A stretch of 64,000 bases of DNA from an uncultured Pseudodesulfovibrio sp. (GCF_963677845.1 NZ_OY782498.1:3045518-3109517), one strand, 5' to 3'; positions 18,970 to 28,055 are shown, numbered from the stretch's first letter. Numbers and translations are program-made. The notes: generated by a model not told the origin, from the letters alone.

Positions 18970-20211
18970 TTATAATTTCGCCAAGTATTCTGAACGGCTC
19001 AGGGTTTCCTGATCACGCTCTTCTTCCATGTACTTGACGGTGATAGTCTCGTTTGCCAACTCATCGCCACCCATAATCAGGCAGACTTTTGCGCCGGATT
19101 TGTTGGCCGCACGCATGCGGGACTTCATGGACCCGCCGGAAAAACTCGTTTCGCCCTTAAAACCTTTGTCGCGAAGCTGCTGGGCAAAGAGCATTGCGGC
19201 GTTGGCCGCGCCCTTGTCCACTACTGCGAGATAAAAGTCAGGTTTGTCCAACTCCACCTGATCCAACAACAGAGCCAAACGCTCCATGCCGCAGGCAAAA
19301 CCCGTGGCAGGACAGTCTGCGCCACCGAGATTCTTAATCAGGCCGTCATAGCGGCCACCACCGGCAACGGCGGTCTGGGAACCGATGTCATAGGACGCCA
19401 CCTCAAAACAGGTACGCACATAATAATCCAATCCGCGCACCAGTCGGGGATTCAATTCGTAGGCAACACCGGCGCCATCCAAAATGGTCTTCACATCTGT
19501 GAAATGTGTTTCACATTCCTCGCACAAATGATCGGTTATACTTGGGGCATCCGCGACTAATTCCTTGCAGGCAGGCACTTTGCAATCAAGGACGCGCAAC
19601 GGATTGGTTTCCATACGACGCTGGCAGTCTTCGCAAAATTGCTCCTTATCCTTGGACAAGTAGTAATCCACCAAAGCCTGCTTGTAGGTGGGACGACACT
19701 CGTGGCAGCCCAACGAATTCAACTCGATAGTCAGCTTGGTCAGTCCGAGGCTGTTCAGAAAAGAGCGGAGCATGAGAATCAGCTCAGCATCAGCCTGTGC
19801 TTCGGGAGCACCAAAAATTTCGGCATTGATCTGGTGGAACTGACGCTGACGGCCTTTTTGAGGACGCTCATAGCGAAACATCGGACCGAACGTGAAATAT
19901 TTTGAGACCTTGCCGGGCTGATGTGTTTTTGATTCGATGAATGCACGGACAACACCTGCCGTGGCCTCAGGTCGCATGGTCAAGGAACGATTCTTGCGGT
20001 CAGGGAAAGTGAACATTTCCTTGCCCACCACGTCTGTATCTTCACCGATGGATTTCTGGAACAACTCCGTCTTTTCCAAAATGGGTGTGCGCAATTCGCC
20101 AAACCCGTATCGCGTGAAGGCCTCACGGGCCTGAGACTCCATAAATGAGAATTTGGCGGCCTCTTCTGGGAAAAGGTCCACGAATCCTTTGATTTTTTGT
20201 ACTTTCGCCAT
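18970..20211 (-). CDS. hisS: Histidyl-tRNA synthetase
   Basis: 413 aa from ATG 20211, the usual start (MAKVQKIKGFVDL). Class II motifs: GFGELRTPILEKTELF (motif 1), TMRPEATAGVVRAF and FTFGPMFRYERPQKGRQRQFHQ (motif 2), the His-specific LVRGLDYYVRTCFE, and GFACGMERL (motif 3). A four-Cys insert (SLGCHEC, CEDCQRR, CKVPAC, LCEECE) is seen in many deltaproteobacterial HisRS. Upstream 330 bp hold no gene on this strand, so the promoter of the hisS-aspS unit is probably there. Confidence 0.96.
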   Translation of the reverse strand: MAKVQKIKGFVDLFPEEAAKFSFMESQAREAFTRYGFGELRTPILEKTELFQKSIGEDTDVVGKEMFTFPDRKNRSLTMRPEATAGVVRAFIESKTHQPGKVSKYFTFGPMFRYERPQKGRQRQFHQINAEIFGAPEAQADAELILMLRSFLNSLGLTKLTIELNSLGCHECRPTYKQALVDYYLSKDKEQFCEDCQRRMETNPLRVLDCKVPACKELVADAPSITDHLCEECETHFTDVKTILDGAGVAYELNPRLVRGLDYYVRTCFEVASYDIGSQTAVAGGGRYDGLIKNLGGADCPATGFACGMERLALLLDQVELDKPDFYLAVVDKGAANAAMLFAQQLRDKGFKGETSFSGGSMKSRMRAANKSGAKVCLIMGGDELANETITVKYMEEERDQETLSRSEYLAKL

Positions 20212-20546
20212 GTCGCGTTCAATATCCTTAATAATTGTCAGGTCGCTGGAACCGAATTTGGTTAGACCATTCGACGCCAATTGTCAAAAAATGACTATTG
20301 AACGCTCCTTTTTTTCGTCATTTTTCACAACTCACGCACAAACGATAAATCAATTTCAACTCAATGAACATATGAGTAGGCATTGACATCATTAAATCAC
20401 GGGAGTATTTTCCAAAAAGTTTGTTGCAGAAATCAAATACGGATTCAGACGACGAACAGAGCAGGCAAAGGGCCTGATTATTTTTTCAGCAACACTTGGC
20501 ATTTTTGCCAAGCATTACCTCTTGACCAATGATAAAGGAGTTACTG
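20212..20546 (+). promoter_or_regulatory. Divergent promoter region of hisS and the rhodanese gene
   Basis: 335 bp. On the plus strand TTGACA (20383-20388), 17 bp, TATTTT (20406-20411) is a good sigma-70-type promoter for the rhodanese gene. The leader carries a small hairpin CTTGGC / GCCAAG (20495-20512) before the ribosome binding site. The hisS promoter on the other strand is not obvious. Confidence 0.6.
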
Positions 20547-20921
20547 ATGGACGAGTTCAATGACATCTTGGAAGAAATGGACTTTCAATTCTTTGGAGCT
20601 GGCGAACATGGCATGAGCGTTGAAGATATGCGCCACGCAATCGGCAACGATCACTTCCTTTTTCTGGATGTCCGCACCAACGAAGAAGTTGCCCACGTAG
20701 CCTTCCCGTTTGCCAAACATATTCCGCTCGACGAATTGCCGAAACGTCTGGATGAACTTCCCCGCGATAAATTCATTGTGACTTTCTGCGCGGCAGTATT
20801 CCGTGGCGCCATCGCTTTTGCCTACCTGCGAGCCAACGGCTTTGATGAAGTCAAAGGACTGACCGCATCGCTGGAAGACATGGTCATGCCATTCAAACCC
20901 GGCCCGCTGGCTAAAATCTAG
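20547..20921 (+). CDS. Single-domain rhodanese
   Basis: 124 aa from ATG 20547 (AAGGAG 6 nt upstream). A rhodanese domain spans residues 24-110: FLFLDVRTNEEVAH, AKHIPLDELP, and an active-site loop CAAVFRGA with Cys81 and Arg86, which carries persulfide sulfur. It is followed by a hairpin and then a TauE/SafE permease gene, a combination that suggests sulfur-oxyanion or sulfane handling in a sulfate reducer. This link is an inference. Confidence 0.85.
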   Translation: MDEFNDILEEMDFQFFGAGEHGMSVEDMRHAIGNDHFLFLDVRTNEEVAHVAFPFAKHIPLDELPKRLDELPRDKFIVTFCAAVFRGAIAFAYLRANGFDEVKGLTASLEDMVMPFKPGPLAKI

Positions 20922-20927
20922 CGTTTA

Positions 20928-20963
20928 TGCCGCGTCGTAGCAGACTTTCTGACGCGACGCGGC
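20928..20963 (+). terminator. Hairpin between rhodanese and permease genes
   Basis: Stem GCCGCGTCG / CGACGCGGC-type with a 15-nt loop, followed by TTATTTTTTAT. It is strong enough to terminate or reduce transcription into the permease gene, 25 bp further on. Confidence 0.7.
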
Positions 20964-20988
20964 TTATTTTTTATACGAGAATTATGGT

Positions 20989-21741
20989 ATGTCCACCCTT
21001 GAATTCATCATCGCGATCCTCTCATTCAGCCTGAGTTTCATTTTTGCCTTGGGTGGCGTCGGCTCAGCCCTCGTCCTCATTCCGACCCTGACATGGATGG
21101 GGGTCCCCTTGAGCATGGCACGACCAACCGGTCTGTTTGTCAATGCCGTCTCCATGCTCGGTGCGACCTATTCCAATATCAAAGAAAAGCGTCTCGACTT
21201 TCGCCTTGGTGTACCCATCATCGTGGCCTCTATCCTTCTGGCACCGGCAGGAGCCTGGGTGGGACATCTTATGCCGACCCGCATGGTACTCATAGTTTTC
21301 ATCGGCTTTCTCATTTTCGCAGGAAGCATGATGATCTTTTTCAAAAGTTCAAAATATGCCGATCAATACCGAAAAGATAGACCTGTCTTCGGCCCGCTGC
21401 TGGTGGGGATCGTCGCCGGTTTCTTCTCCGGTCTGCTCGGCGTAGGCGGGGGCGGACTTATTTCTCCACTCATGATCCTGCAAGGATTCAATCCCAAAAA
21501 AGTAGCCGCAGTGACGGCTCTCGCCGTTCCATTCTCTTCACTTTCGGCCTTTGCCGCTTACGCTGCCATGGGGTCCGTCTCTTGGCGACTGCTTATCTTC
21601 GCTGGCCTTGCTGCATGGGGCGGAGGGTACCTTGGCACCAAGGTCATGCAACGAAAAATGCGTCCCGGCACAGTCAAAAAATTCCTCGGTGGTGTCCTGC
21701 TCGCTCTCGCGATGAAACTCCTCTGGCAAACCCTTTCTTAG
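20989..21741 (+). CDS. TSUP-family permease (TauE/SafE type)
   Basis: 250 aa, with about eight hydrophobic helices in two homologous halves. The half-repeats are marked by LGGVGSALVLIPTLTWMGVP near the N-terminus and LLGVGGGGLISPLMI near residue 150, the hallmark of the sulfite/sulfonate/organic anion exporter family. The family moves sulfite, sulfoacetate, thiosulfate or similar anions; the true substrate is not readable. Paired with the rhodanese gene upstream. Confidence 0.85.
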   Translation: MSTLEFIIAILSFSLSFIFALGGVGSALVLIPTLTWMGVPLSMARPTGLFVNAVSMLGATYSNIKEKRLDFRLGVPIIVASILLAPAGAWVGHLMPTRMVLIVFIGFLIFAGSMMIFFKSSKYADQYRKDRPVFGPLLVGIVAGFFSGLLGVGGGGLISPLMILQGFNPKKVAAVTALAVPFSSLSAFAAYAAMGSVSWRLLIFAGLAAWGGGYLGTKVMQRKMRPGTVKKFLGGVLLALAMKLLWQTLS

Positions 21742-21855
21742 ATCCATCACAAACTGCAGATGCTTGTTCTCTGATAAAAACAAACACGCTATCGCACTCG
21801 ATATGCATTTGACCTAAGAAGAAAACTCCTCCAAACTTATGGCTGGAGGACGATC

Positions 21856-23754
21856 ATGACTATAACCACGGCCTGCACCATGGACTGCGGGGACGCCTGT
21901 TCCCTTCTTGTCGACACAGACAAAAAATCCATCAAAGGCAATCCCAAGCACCCGTTTACCAAAGGCTTCTGCTGCAAAAAAGGCAGCCGGTATTTCGAAC
22001 GTCTTGACGCCGAGGACCGCATTGTCACGCCTCTCATCAAGGAAAACGGTAAATTTCAAGAAGCTTCATGGGATGAAGCCATGGATTTGGTGGTAAAAAA
22101 ACTGGATACAGCACGAGCTGTGCCTGAATCCATTCTGCACATTCACGGACACGGCTACCGTGGAATACTCGGCAAAGCGAGTGACATTCTCTTCAACAAG
22201 CTTGGGTCCTCCACCACATATGGCGCGGTCTGCGACGACACAGGTATCACCGCGTCCATCCGAGATTTTGGCATCCTCAACCACAACGCTCCTGAAGATA
22301 TCCTGAACGCCAGCCGCGTTATCAACTGGGGACGCGACCTGACACGATGTTCCATCCACCAGCTCGCGCTCATCCACAAGGCTCGTAAAAACGGCACCGA
22401 GGTGCTGACCATCTCCCCCGGCGGAGACGGCACCGCAGAATTTTCCGATGTCAACGTCGTTATCCGTCCCGGCACAGACCGATTTCTGGCTGCCGCTGTC
22501 CTCAAACTCTACCTGGAAGCCGGCGACCTCAATCCGTGGGTTCTGAATCGTACGTTCAACTGGCCCGCCCTTCGAGGTCTTATCGACGGCATGAGTTTCA
22601 ATGAGTTGTGCTCGGCTTGCGAAGTATCATCTTCGGATGTCGAGATGATTTACGACTGGTATGCCGACACAGGCAACGTTGCCACGATCATCAGCTGGGG
22701 TGTCCAACGCCATGTTTTTGGCGGCGAAAACGTCCGCTTCATCAATGCGTTGGCAATGATTTCCGGCAACATCGGCGTTCCCGGAGGAGGAGCATATTTC
22801 AACGTTTCCTCAAGCCGGGATCTCGGTACTTGGGAGCATCTGGTCACGGGAGGCAACTCGGCCAAACGCCGTGAACTTCTCATCCAAAACATTGGTGCTG
22901 AAATACAAAAAGCGACCCCACCCATCGAGTTCATCTGGGTGGACGGGCACAACATCGTCAATCAGGTCCCGGATTGCCTTTCGGTAGTCGAGGCCTTTGC
23001 CAAACCCTTTGTGGTCGTAGTGGACGGATTCATGAACGACACAGCCATGCAAGCTGATGTCATCCTCCCGCCCGCCTTCATGTTTGAACGTGAAGATGTG
23101 CTCGGCTCATTTGTCCACAATTACGTGAACCACTGTGCAGCAGTCGTCAAACCACGCGGTCAATGCCGATCCGACTTCGACATATACAGCGACTTAGGCT
23201 CACGCCTGACCGACCCCATCACTTTCCCGGACAGCGAGACCTGTATCAGGGAAGGCCTGAAGCAGGCCGACATCTCTTATGATGAACTCATGGAAAACGG
23301 ATTCGTTAAAGTACACCACCCTTCCGTGGCCTTTGAAAACATGCAGTTCGGCCATCTGGACGGGTTATATCGTTTCCCGGAAGAGCTTCACCCAGAGCCA
23401 CAACGCGACCCGGATTACCCCTTGCAACTCCTCTCTTTGGTGAGTGGCAAATATCTTCACTCCCAAATCCCGGAGAAGGATCAAGCTGGAGCTCCGGTGG
23501 TTTTTGTGTCTAAACAAAATCCGGCATGGGGCGCACTCAATCCAGCCATGGACACCTACCTCGTCACACCGGAAGGCGCGATGCAGGTCAAGGTTGATAC
23601 TGTAGAGGACCTGCACCCCCGTGCGGTTATCATCCGTCGTGGCGGGTGGATGAAATATGGACAAAATGCTAATGTCATCATCAAGCCCATGATGACGGAC
23701 ATGGGTGATGGGACAGCGTATTACAGCCAAAGCTGTCGATTGGAAAACAGATAA
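21856..23754 (+). CDS. Molybdopterin oxidoreductase (DMSO-reductase family), unassigned
   Basis: 632 aa. N-terminal [4Fe-4S] ligands C7, C11, C15 and C39 or C40 (CTMDCGDAC and GFCC). Molybdopterin-dinucleotide binding regions follow (INWGRDLTRCSIHQ, TISPGGDGTAEF, SGNIGVPGGG), and the C-terminal domain has a VSKQNPAWGALNP stretch. No Tat signal, so it is cytoplasmic. Typical catalytic Cys or Sec is not evident; the usual position reads AVCDDTGI. No electron-transfer subunit lies next to it. It resembles MopB proteins of unknown substrate in sulfate reducers. The start is supported by GGAGG 9 nt upstream. Confidence 0.8.
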   Translation: MTITTACTMDCGDACSLLVDTDKKSIKGNPKHPFTKGFCCKKGSRYFERLDAEDRIVTPLIKENGKFQEASWDEAMDLVVKKLDTARAVPESILHIHGHGYRGILGKASDILFNKLGSSTTYGAVCDDTGITASIRDFGILNHNAPEDILNASRVINWGRDLTRCSIHQLALIHKARKNGTEVLTISPGGDGTAEFSDVNVVIRPGTDRFLAAAVLKLYLEAGDLNPWVLNRTFNWPALRGLIDGMSFNELCSACEVSSSDVEMIYDWYADTGNVATIISWGVQRHVFGGENVRFINALAMISGNIGVPGGGAYFNVSSSRDLGTWEHLVTGGNSAKRRELLIQNIGAEIQKATPPIEFIWVDGHNIVNQVPDCLSVVEAFAKPFVVVVDGFMNDTAMQADVILPPAFMFEREDVLGSFVHNYVNHCAAVVKPRGQCRSDFDIYSDLGSRLTDPITFPDSETCIREGLKQADISYDELMENGFVKVHHPSVAFENMQFGHLDGLYRFPEELHPEPQRDPDYPLQLLSLVSGKYLHSQIPEKDQAGAPVVFVSKQNPAWGALNPAMDTYLVTPEGAMQVKVDTVEDLHPRAVIIRRGGWMKYGQNANVIIKPMMTDMGDGTAYYSQSCRLENR

Positions 23755-23770
23755 AACATTGAGGGAAGTT

Positions 23771-23929
23771 ATGAAAACATGGAAAAAATTTATTCTGGTT
23801 GCCTGTGTGCTTACCATGCTCATTCCTGCGTTCGGATGCAGTGAAGAAGGCCCCATGGAAAAAGCGGGCAAACAGCTCGACCAAGCTGCTGACGATGCTG
23901 CTGACGCAGCCAAAAAAGTATTCGAATAG
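23771..23929 (+). CDS. Small lipoprotein, Ala/Asp-rich
   Basis: 52 aa. A signal peptide (KTWKKFILVACVLTMLIP) ends in the lipobox AFGC, so the mature protein is a 33-residue lipid-anchored peptide. It is helical, with the repeat AADDAADAAKK, like entericidin-type and other tiny envelope lipoproteins. GAGGG precedes the ATG. It lies 16 bp after the molybdopterin enzyme gene and ends before a terminator. Confidence 0.75.
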   Translation: MKTWKKFILVACVLTMLIPAFGCSEEGPMEKAGKQLDQAADDAADAAKKVFE

Positions 23930-23956
23930 ACCTGCACACGCCTTACCACGTAAAAT

Positions 23957-24007
23957 AGCCTCTTCACATTGATGCTTCTTTAAAGGAATCATGAGAGTGG
24001 AGAGGCT
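23957..24007 (+). terminator. Intrinsic terminator after the lipoprotein gene
   Basis: AGCCTCTTCAC pairs with GTGGAGAGGCT across a 29-nt loop, followed by TTTTT. It closes the oxidoreductase-lipoprotein unit. Confidence 0.7.
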
Positions 24008-24071
24008 TTTTCCATATCTAAAGGCAACATGCAGCTTGCACAATGACCACTTTGAGAGTAATGATTCCTGA

Positions 24072-25346
24072 ATGCAAGCACGTTCAATAAAGCCCCTTCC
24101 TCCGGCGAGGCAGGTGGCGCTCGAAGCACTTTTCCGCTGCCTCATGAATAAGCAGGACATTCAGGCTGCTCTTGATGTAGCGCTCTCCTCCGGCGAAATT
24201 GACCCCCGCGATGCGGGCCTCGCCACTGAACTCTCTTACGGGTATCTCCGTTACAAAAAACGCATAGAATATGTATTGTCGCGGTTCCTCAAGGATCCCA
24301 GCAAACTGACACCCAAAATGCGTCTGGCCATAGGTGTCGCGGCTTACGAAATCCTCTTTCTCGATAAAGTCCCCGCATACGCTTCCGTGGACTGGGCCGT
24401 AGAATTTTCCAAATCCAAACCGGGCGCACGACTTGCCGGTCTGTTCAATGCCGTTCTCCGGCGAGTATCCGAACTGGGCGACACTGCTCACGACCCGGAT
24501 TTTTTCCGTAAGGACGCATCGTTGCCCGAATTTCTGAGTCGCTGGTACTCCTGCCCGCAATGGCTGGTTGACCTGTGGTGGCGGGAATACGGAGAAAAAG
24601 ACGCCACCCAGTATCTTGAAGCACAACTCAAAGCACCAGCCCTCGGCTTTAATCTGTATGGTCATCCCGAAGCAGAAGAACTGTACGGAGAGATTGCCGG
24701 CTGGCCGGAGATTATCGATATCGAAGGTATGAGCTTTGCCCTGCCTGCAGGGACCTCTTTTGAGGGAGAACCCGATCCGCCCATGTCCCGACAATCCTTT
24801 GCGGCCCGTCAGGCCGTGGAAGCACTTGATCCCGAAACATGGAACAGTCCCATTTGGGACGCATGCGCCGGACGTGGCGGCAAGACTCGGATATTGCTCG
24901 AAAAGGACATGTCAGTCTTCGCCTCTGACCCACACAGAGGTCGTCTGGCCGCGCTCCAACGAGAGTTGCCTGACGTAGAAACTTTTGTGGCCAATGCGGC
25001 CACGGATTCTCCGCCGAAAAAGCCCGGTTCCATCCTGCTCGATCTTCCCTGCTCCGGACTGGGAGTCCTGTCTCGCAGGCCTGACACAAAATGGAAGCGC
25101 AAACCCCACGATCTGGCCGACCTGACGCGCCTCCAGACCGAGATTCTGCAAAACGCCTACGACCATCTCCTTCCGGGGGGGGAAATCGCCATCATCACCT
25201 GCACTTTAAATCCAGAAGAAAACGAAGGGTTGATCGAAAAATTCGTCAGTGCCCACCCCAAAGTTTCGGTAAAAAAAGAATGGACCACACCACCGAATTC
25301 TCCGCTCAATGAATTCTTTTATGCAACACTGCTCAAGGTGAATTAA
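24072..25346 (+). CDS. RsmB/NOP-family RNA cytosine-5 methyltransferase
   Basis: 424 aa. Residues 1-150 are an NusB-like domain (ALEALFRCLMNKQDIQAALD, LATELSYGYLRY, FNAVLRRV), as in 16S rRNA m5C967 methyltransferase RsmB. The C-terminal SAM domain has WDACAGRGGKT, the catalytic DLPCSGLGVLSRRPD (about residue 325) and TCTLNPEENE (about 375) with the second Cys. Acts on rRNA in the cytoplasm. The central domain is somewhat diverged, so target specificity is not certain. Confidence 0.88.
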   Translation: MQARSIKPLPPARQVALEALFRCLMNKQDIQAALDVALSSGEIDPRDAGLATELSYGYLRYKKRIEYVLSRFLKDPSKLTPKMRLAIGVAAYEILFLDKVPAYASVDWAVEFSKSKPGARLAGLFNAVLRRVSELGDTAHDPDFFRKDASLPEFLSRWYSCPQWLVDLWWREYGEKDATQYLEAQLKAPALGFNLYGHPEAEELYGEIAGWPEIIDIEGMSFALPAGTSFEGEPDPPMSRQSFAARQAVEALDPETWNSPIWDACAGRGGKTRILLEKDMSVFASDPHRGRLAALQRELPDVETFVANAATDSPPKKPGSILLDLPCSGLGVLSRRPDTKWKRKPHDLADLTRLQTEILQNAYDHLLPGGEIAIITCTLNPEENEGLIEKFVSAHPKVSVKKEWTTPPNSPLNEFFYATLLKVN

Positions 25347-25429
25347 AAAAGAACTAGTTCTATTTAAAAAATTCAGGCACTAATATAGCCATTCCTATTC
25401 ATGCTGAGTATCTATTCTGGAGACGCATA

Positions 25430-26121
25430 ATGATAAAGTCTGTTGTGAAAAAAACCTGATAGCCTGTATTTTTGTATGTTTACTGTGTCCTTTGGCCTTT
25501 GCGAAAGACAATTTTTCCGGGCCTTATCTCGGAGCCCATTTGGGTGGAGCACAATTAGATAATACTATTATCGACAGCGACGGATATTCAACTCATCCAA
25601 AAGGGTATGAGTTCAACTATGACGACTCGAATCTTATTGGTGGCTTTGTTGGAGGCTATAATTGGCGAATCAATAATTGGGTGACAGGACTCGAGGCAGA
25701 TTTCAATTTTGGTCAGATTGATGCCTCTTCCGATGCATTCGATACGTCGCAATATGATGAAATCGTTAAATCGACACACAACTGGTCTTCAACCCTCCGA
25801 GGGCGCGTTGGTTATGTTTTCGATAATTTCTTCCCCTATATTACAGGCGGTTTAGCTGTCGCAAATATAACGAATAAACTCACAGATTATGATGGTGCCA
25901 ATGTGGACCCAAAGGATTCCTATTCAAGCACGAAAAACCAAATAGGCTGGGTTGTCGGAGCAGGTGCAGAAATGGAAATATCCGAATCCTGGGGACTTCG
26001 CTTGGAAGGATTGCATATGAACTATGGGCGCGTTGACAATTCCACAGGTGCAAACACGGCCTCTTTTGGACAGAGAAATAAAATGAACACCGTTCGGGTT
26101 GGACTTATTTATTTCTTTTAG
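25430..26121 (+). pseudogene. Outer-membrane beta-barrel protein with out-of-frame signal peptide (A7 tract)
   Basis: The barrel frame (25492-26121 with a TTG start, about 209 aa) begins in the middle of a signal peptide: the in-frame upstream codons read LIACIFVCLLCPLAFA. The only good start, ATG 25430 with GGAG before it, encodes MIKSVVKK but is in another frame and stops at TGA 25457. One extra A in the A7 run (25448-25454) would join both into a perfect signal peptide. The mature part is an OmpA/opacity-type barrel: FSGPYLGAHLGGA, GGFVGGYNWRI, a final aromatic IYFF, length for eight strands. It is a slippage-controlled gene, a recent mutant, or a sequencing error. Confidence 0.75.
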
Positions 26122-26143
26122 TTCTTCTCTGTTTTTACAATGT

Positions 26144-26182
26144 GCAAAAGCGGGCAAAACAATATTTTCTGCCCGCTTTTGC
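26144..26182. terminator. Strong hairpin between convergent genes
   Basis: Perfect 13-bp stem GCAAAAGCGGGCA / TGCCCGCTTTTGC with a 13-nt loop between the barrel gene and the tail gene. No long T-run follows on either strand, so it is a candidate bidirectional terminator only. Confidence 0.55.
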
Positions 26183-26232
26183 GTGTAAGTTATACGTGTT
26201 GTTTTCTTTTTCCCGTTTTCTGACCTCAGTAC

Positions 26233-26817
26233 CTACCGTGCGCCCATTTTCGCTCCCAACCAATTTTTCGGAGTGACCGATTCCGGCACACCTTCTCGTG
26301 CGTCTACCCCCCGCGCTTCGCGCAATTTATCCTGATAAACCTTCCAATAGGACTGAGCCAGCGCGGTGGACCCCGAAAGTGGATATGCCAAAGTCGCGGC
26401 TAGACGCGCCGAGAGCGTCTCGGCCAGCAGAGAATCGTATTTCTTGGGATCCGCTTCACAACGGACATAGGAAATAAACAGCGGTGCTTCCTCATCACAC
26501 AAGATAATATTGGACTGAATCTCCCAATCACGGACTTCTTCCCCATTGACACCCACCACTTGAATTATGCGCAAAAAATCCACAGGCAGGTTGTACTTGT
26601 ATTCCCACCGCCACAATGGGGCCACTGTCCCAGCGGCCAGCTCAGCCTGAGCCATGGCGCAATTCCACGGATGGGACCGCAAAACGGCATCACGCACGGC
26701 AGGCCAACGATGATTGCACAGTCCAGCAGCCTTGGAATTGTCACCAAGGGACATGATAACGTCCTCACCCAAATCAAGCAGTGCATTGTTACAAATCTCA
26801 ATCACACTCGTTGCCAT
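26233..26817 (-). CDS. T7 gp11-like tail tubular protein A (head-tail adaptor ring)
   Basis: 194 aa from ATG 26817 (GAGAGGT upstream). The sequence fits the tail tubular A family: SVIEICNNALLDLGED, then RWPAVRDAVLRSHPWNCA and the conserved WRWEYKYNLPVDFLRI near residue 75, with LSARLAATLAYPL later. In T7-like phages this protein forms the ring between portal and nozzle. T7 gp11 is 196 aa, the same length. It stands alone here between a barrel gene and asparaginase, 20 kb from the nozzle gene. The frame is intact. Confidence 0.85.
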   Translation of the reverse strand: MATSVIEICNNALLDLGEDVIMSLGDNSKAAGLCNHRWPAVRDAVLRSHPWNCAMAQAELAAGTVAPLWRWEYKYNLPVDFLRIIQVVGVNGEEVRDWEIQSNIILCDEEAPLFISYVRCEADPKKYDSLLAETLSARLAATLAYPLSGSTALAQSYWKVYQDKLREARGVDAREGVPESVTPKNWLGAKMGAR

Positions 26818-27012
26818 AGTCGTTACCTCTCTTTTCACTCGTTAATGGAGCGCATCCCGGCGGCCCGGCACTATGACCGCACCCAAAAAAGATAGCACGG
26901 ATTTCGAATAACCCGACAAATGTTAACGAATGTCATAAAAAAGCAGACGATCGGCATATAAAAGCGCCTTGACATACTTCTCAATCAAGTCACCCTACGG
27001 ACAACAAAAAAA
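26818..27012 (-). promoter_or_regulatory. Probable promoter region of the lone tail gene
   Basis: On the minus strand TTGTCG and TATCTT lie about 19 bp apart (near 26890-26925), a weak sigma-70-like pair. The direct repeat AATGTT/AATGTC occurs in the same stretch. There is no gene in the interval, which ends at the asparaginase terminator, so this tail gene has its own promoter. Confidence 0.3.
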
Positions 27013-27037
27013 GCGCCCTCCCAAATCGGGAAGGCGC
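27013..27037 (-). terminator. Intrinsic terminator of the asparaginase gene
   Basis: Stem GCGCC(T)TCCC / GGGAGGGCGC with one mismatch and a 5-nt loop, followed on the minus strand by seven Ts. Confidence 0.8.
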
Positions 27038-27059
27038 CTATAAAAAATCACTTCAAGGA

Positions 27060-28055
27060 TTACACTTCGTCGAACAATCTCCGAATTTCATCCATGTCCG
27101 AGGTAAGCCCAAGGGCGCACATCAACCGAATTCGCGCCTTAGGACCACCCAACCTTCCGCAGAGGATAACCCCCTTGCTCTCAAGGTCTGCGCCGCCGCC
27201 GGGATATCCATACACCGGCCAAACCCCGCCTTCGATACACCGGGTTGCCAACACTACAGGGATACCGTCTTTCATACACTCTTCAAGGCCGGGTACGGCT
27301 TCCGGCGGGATATTGCCTGCGCCAAACCCTTCAACGACAACACCCTTGATTCCAAGACTTTTAGCATTATCGATAAATGATCGGTCCATTCCCGTATATG
27401 CGGTAATAAGGGCTACATTCTCATCAATGGATTCCGGGCTGATTTTCCGCCTCCGATTGGGGGTAGAATGTCGCCTCGCCAGAACGACGGACTCCCCAGC
27501 AACGTATCCAACCACCCCAGCCTCCCGAGACTCGAATGCATCCACATTCAGAGAATTCACCTTGACGGCTTCACGGGCAGAAAAAATACGATCGGTCATC
27601 AAAATACAGGCGCCGACACCTGAAGGCAACGGAAGCAGACAGGCACGAATACCATTAGTCAAATTACGAATGCCGTCATACCCGGATTCTGAATAGTAGC
27701 GCATAGACCCGGTCAAAATAATCGGTTTGTCCGAATCAATGACAAGATCACACATGTAGGCTGTTTCGACCAAGGTGTCGGTGCCATGCAAAATAATAGC
27801 TCCGATGACACCCTCTTCACTCAAAGCTGCTTCAACGTCCCTGGCAAGTTGAAACATGTCCTTCGGCGTCATGTGAGGACTCGGCTTGTCCGACCACAAA
27901 ACAGGCCGCAAGGATACATCTTCACCTTGGGGAACAAGCTGTTTAAGCAGTTGGTCGAAGTTACCGCCGGGAGCGACTCCTGGCACACCTTCAACCGGAG
28001 ACATTCCAATAGTTCCACCTGTAAAAAACACTGCTATCTCAGTCTTTTTTGCCAT
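27060..28055 (-). CDS. L-asparaginase
   Basis: 331 aa. Catalytic motifs of the asparaginase/glutaminase family are intact: TGGTIG (residues 12-17, with the nucleophilic Thr) and HGTDT (90-94). No signal peptide, so it is a cytoplasmic type. Hydrolyses asparagine to aspartate and ammonia. It starts 29 bp after the stop of the selenoprotein candidate and is probably in its transcript. Confidence 0.9.
   Translation of the reverse strand: MAKKTEIAVFFTGGTIGMSPVEGVPGVAPGGNFDQLLKQLVPQGEDVSLRPVLWSDKPSPHMTPKDMFQLARDVEAALSEEGVIGAIILHGTDTLVETAYMCDLVIDSDKPIILTGSMRYYSESGYDGIRNLTNGIRACLLPLPSGVGACILMTDRIFSAREAVKVNSLNVDAFESREAGVVGYVAGESVVLARRHSTPNRRRKISPESIDENVALITAYTGMDRSFIDNAKSLGIKGVVVEGFGAGNIPPEAVPGLEECMKDGIPVVLATRCIEGGVWPVYGYPGGGADLESKGVILCGRLGGPKARIRLMCALGLTSDMDEIRRLFDEV

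Noticed and set aside
25492..26121. TTG at 25492 as the true start of the barrel gene
   Set aside because: It lies inside the signal-peptide core and has no ribosome binding site; the ATG at 25430 has one but is out of frame.
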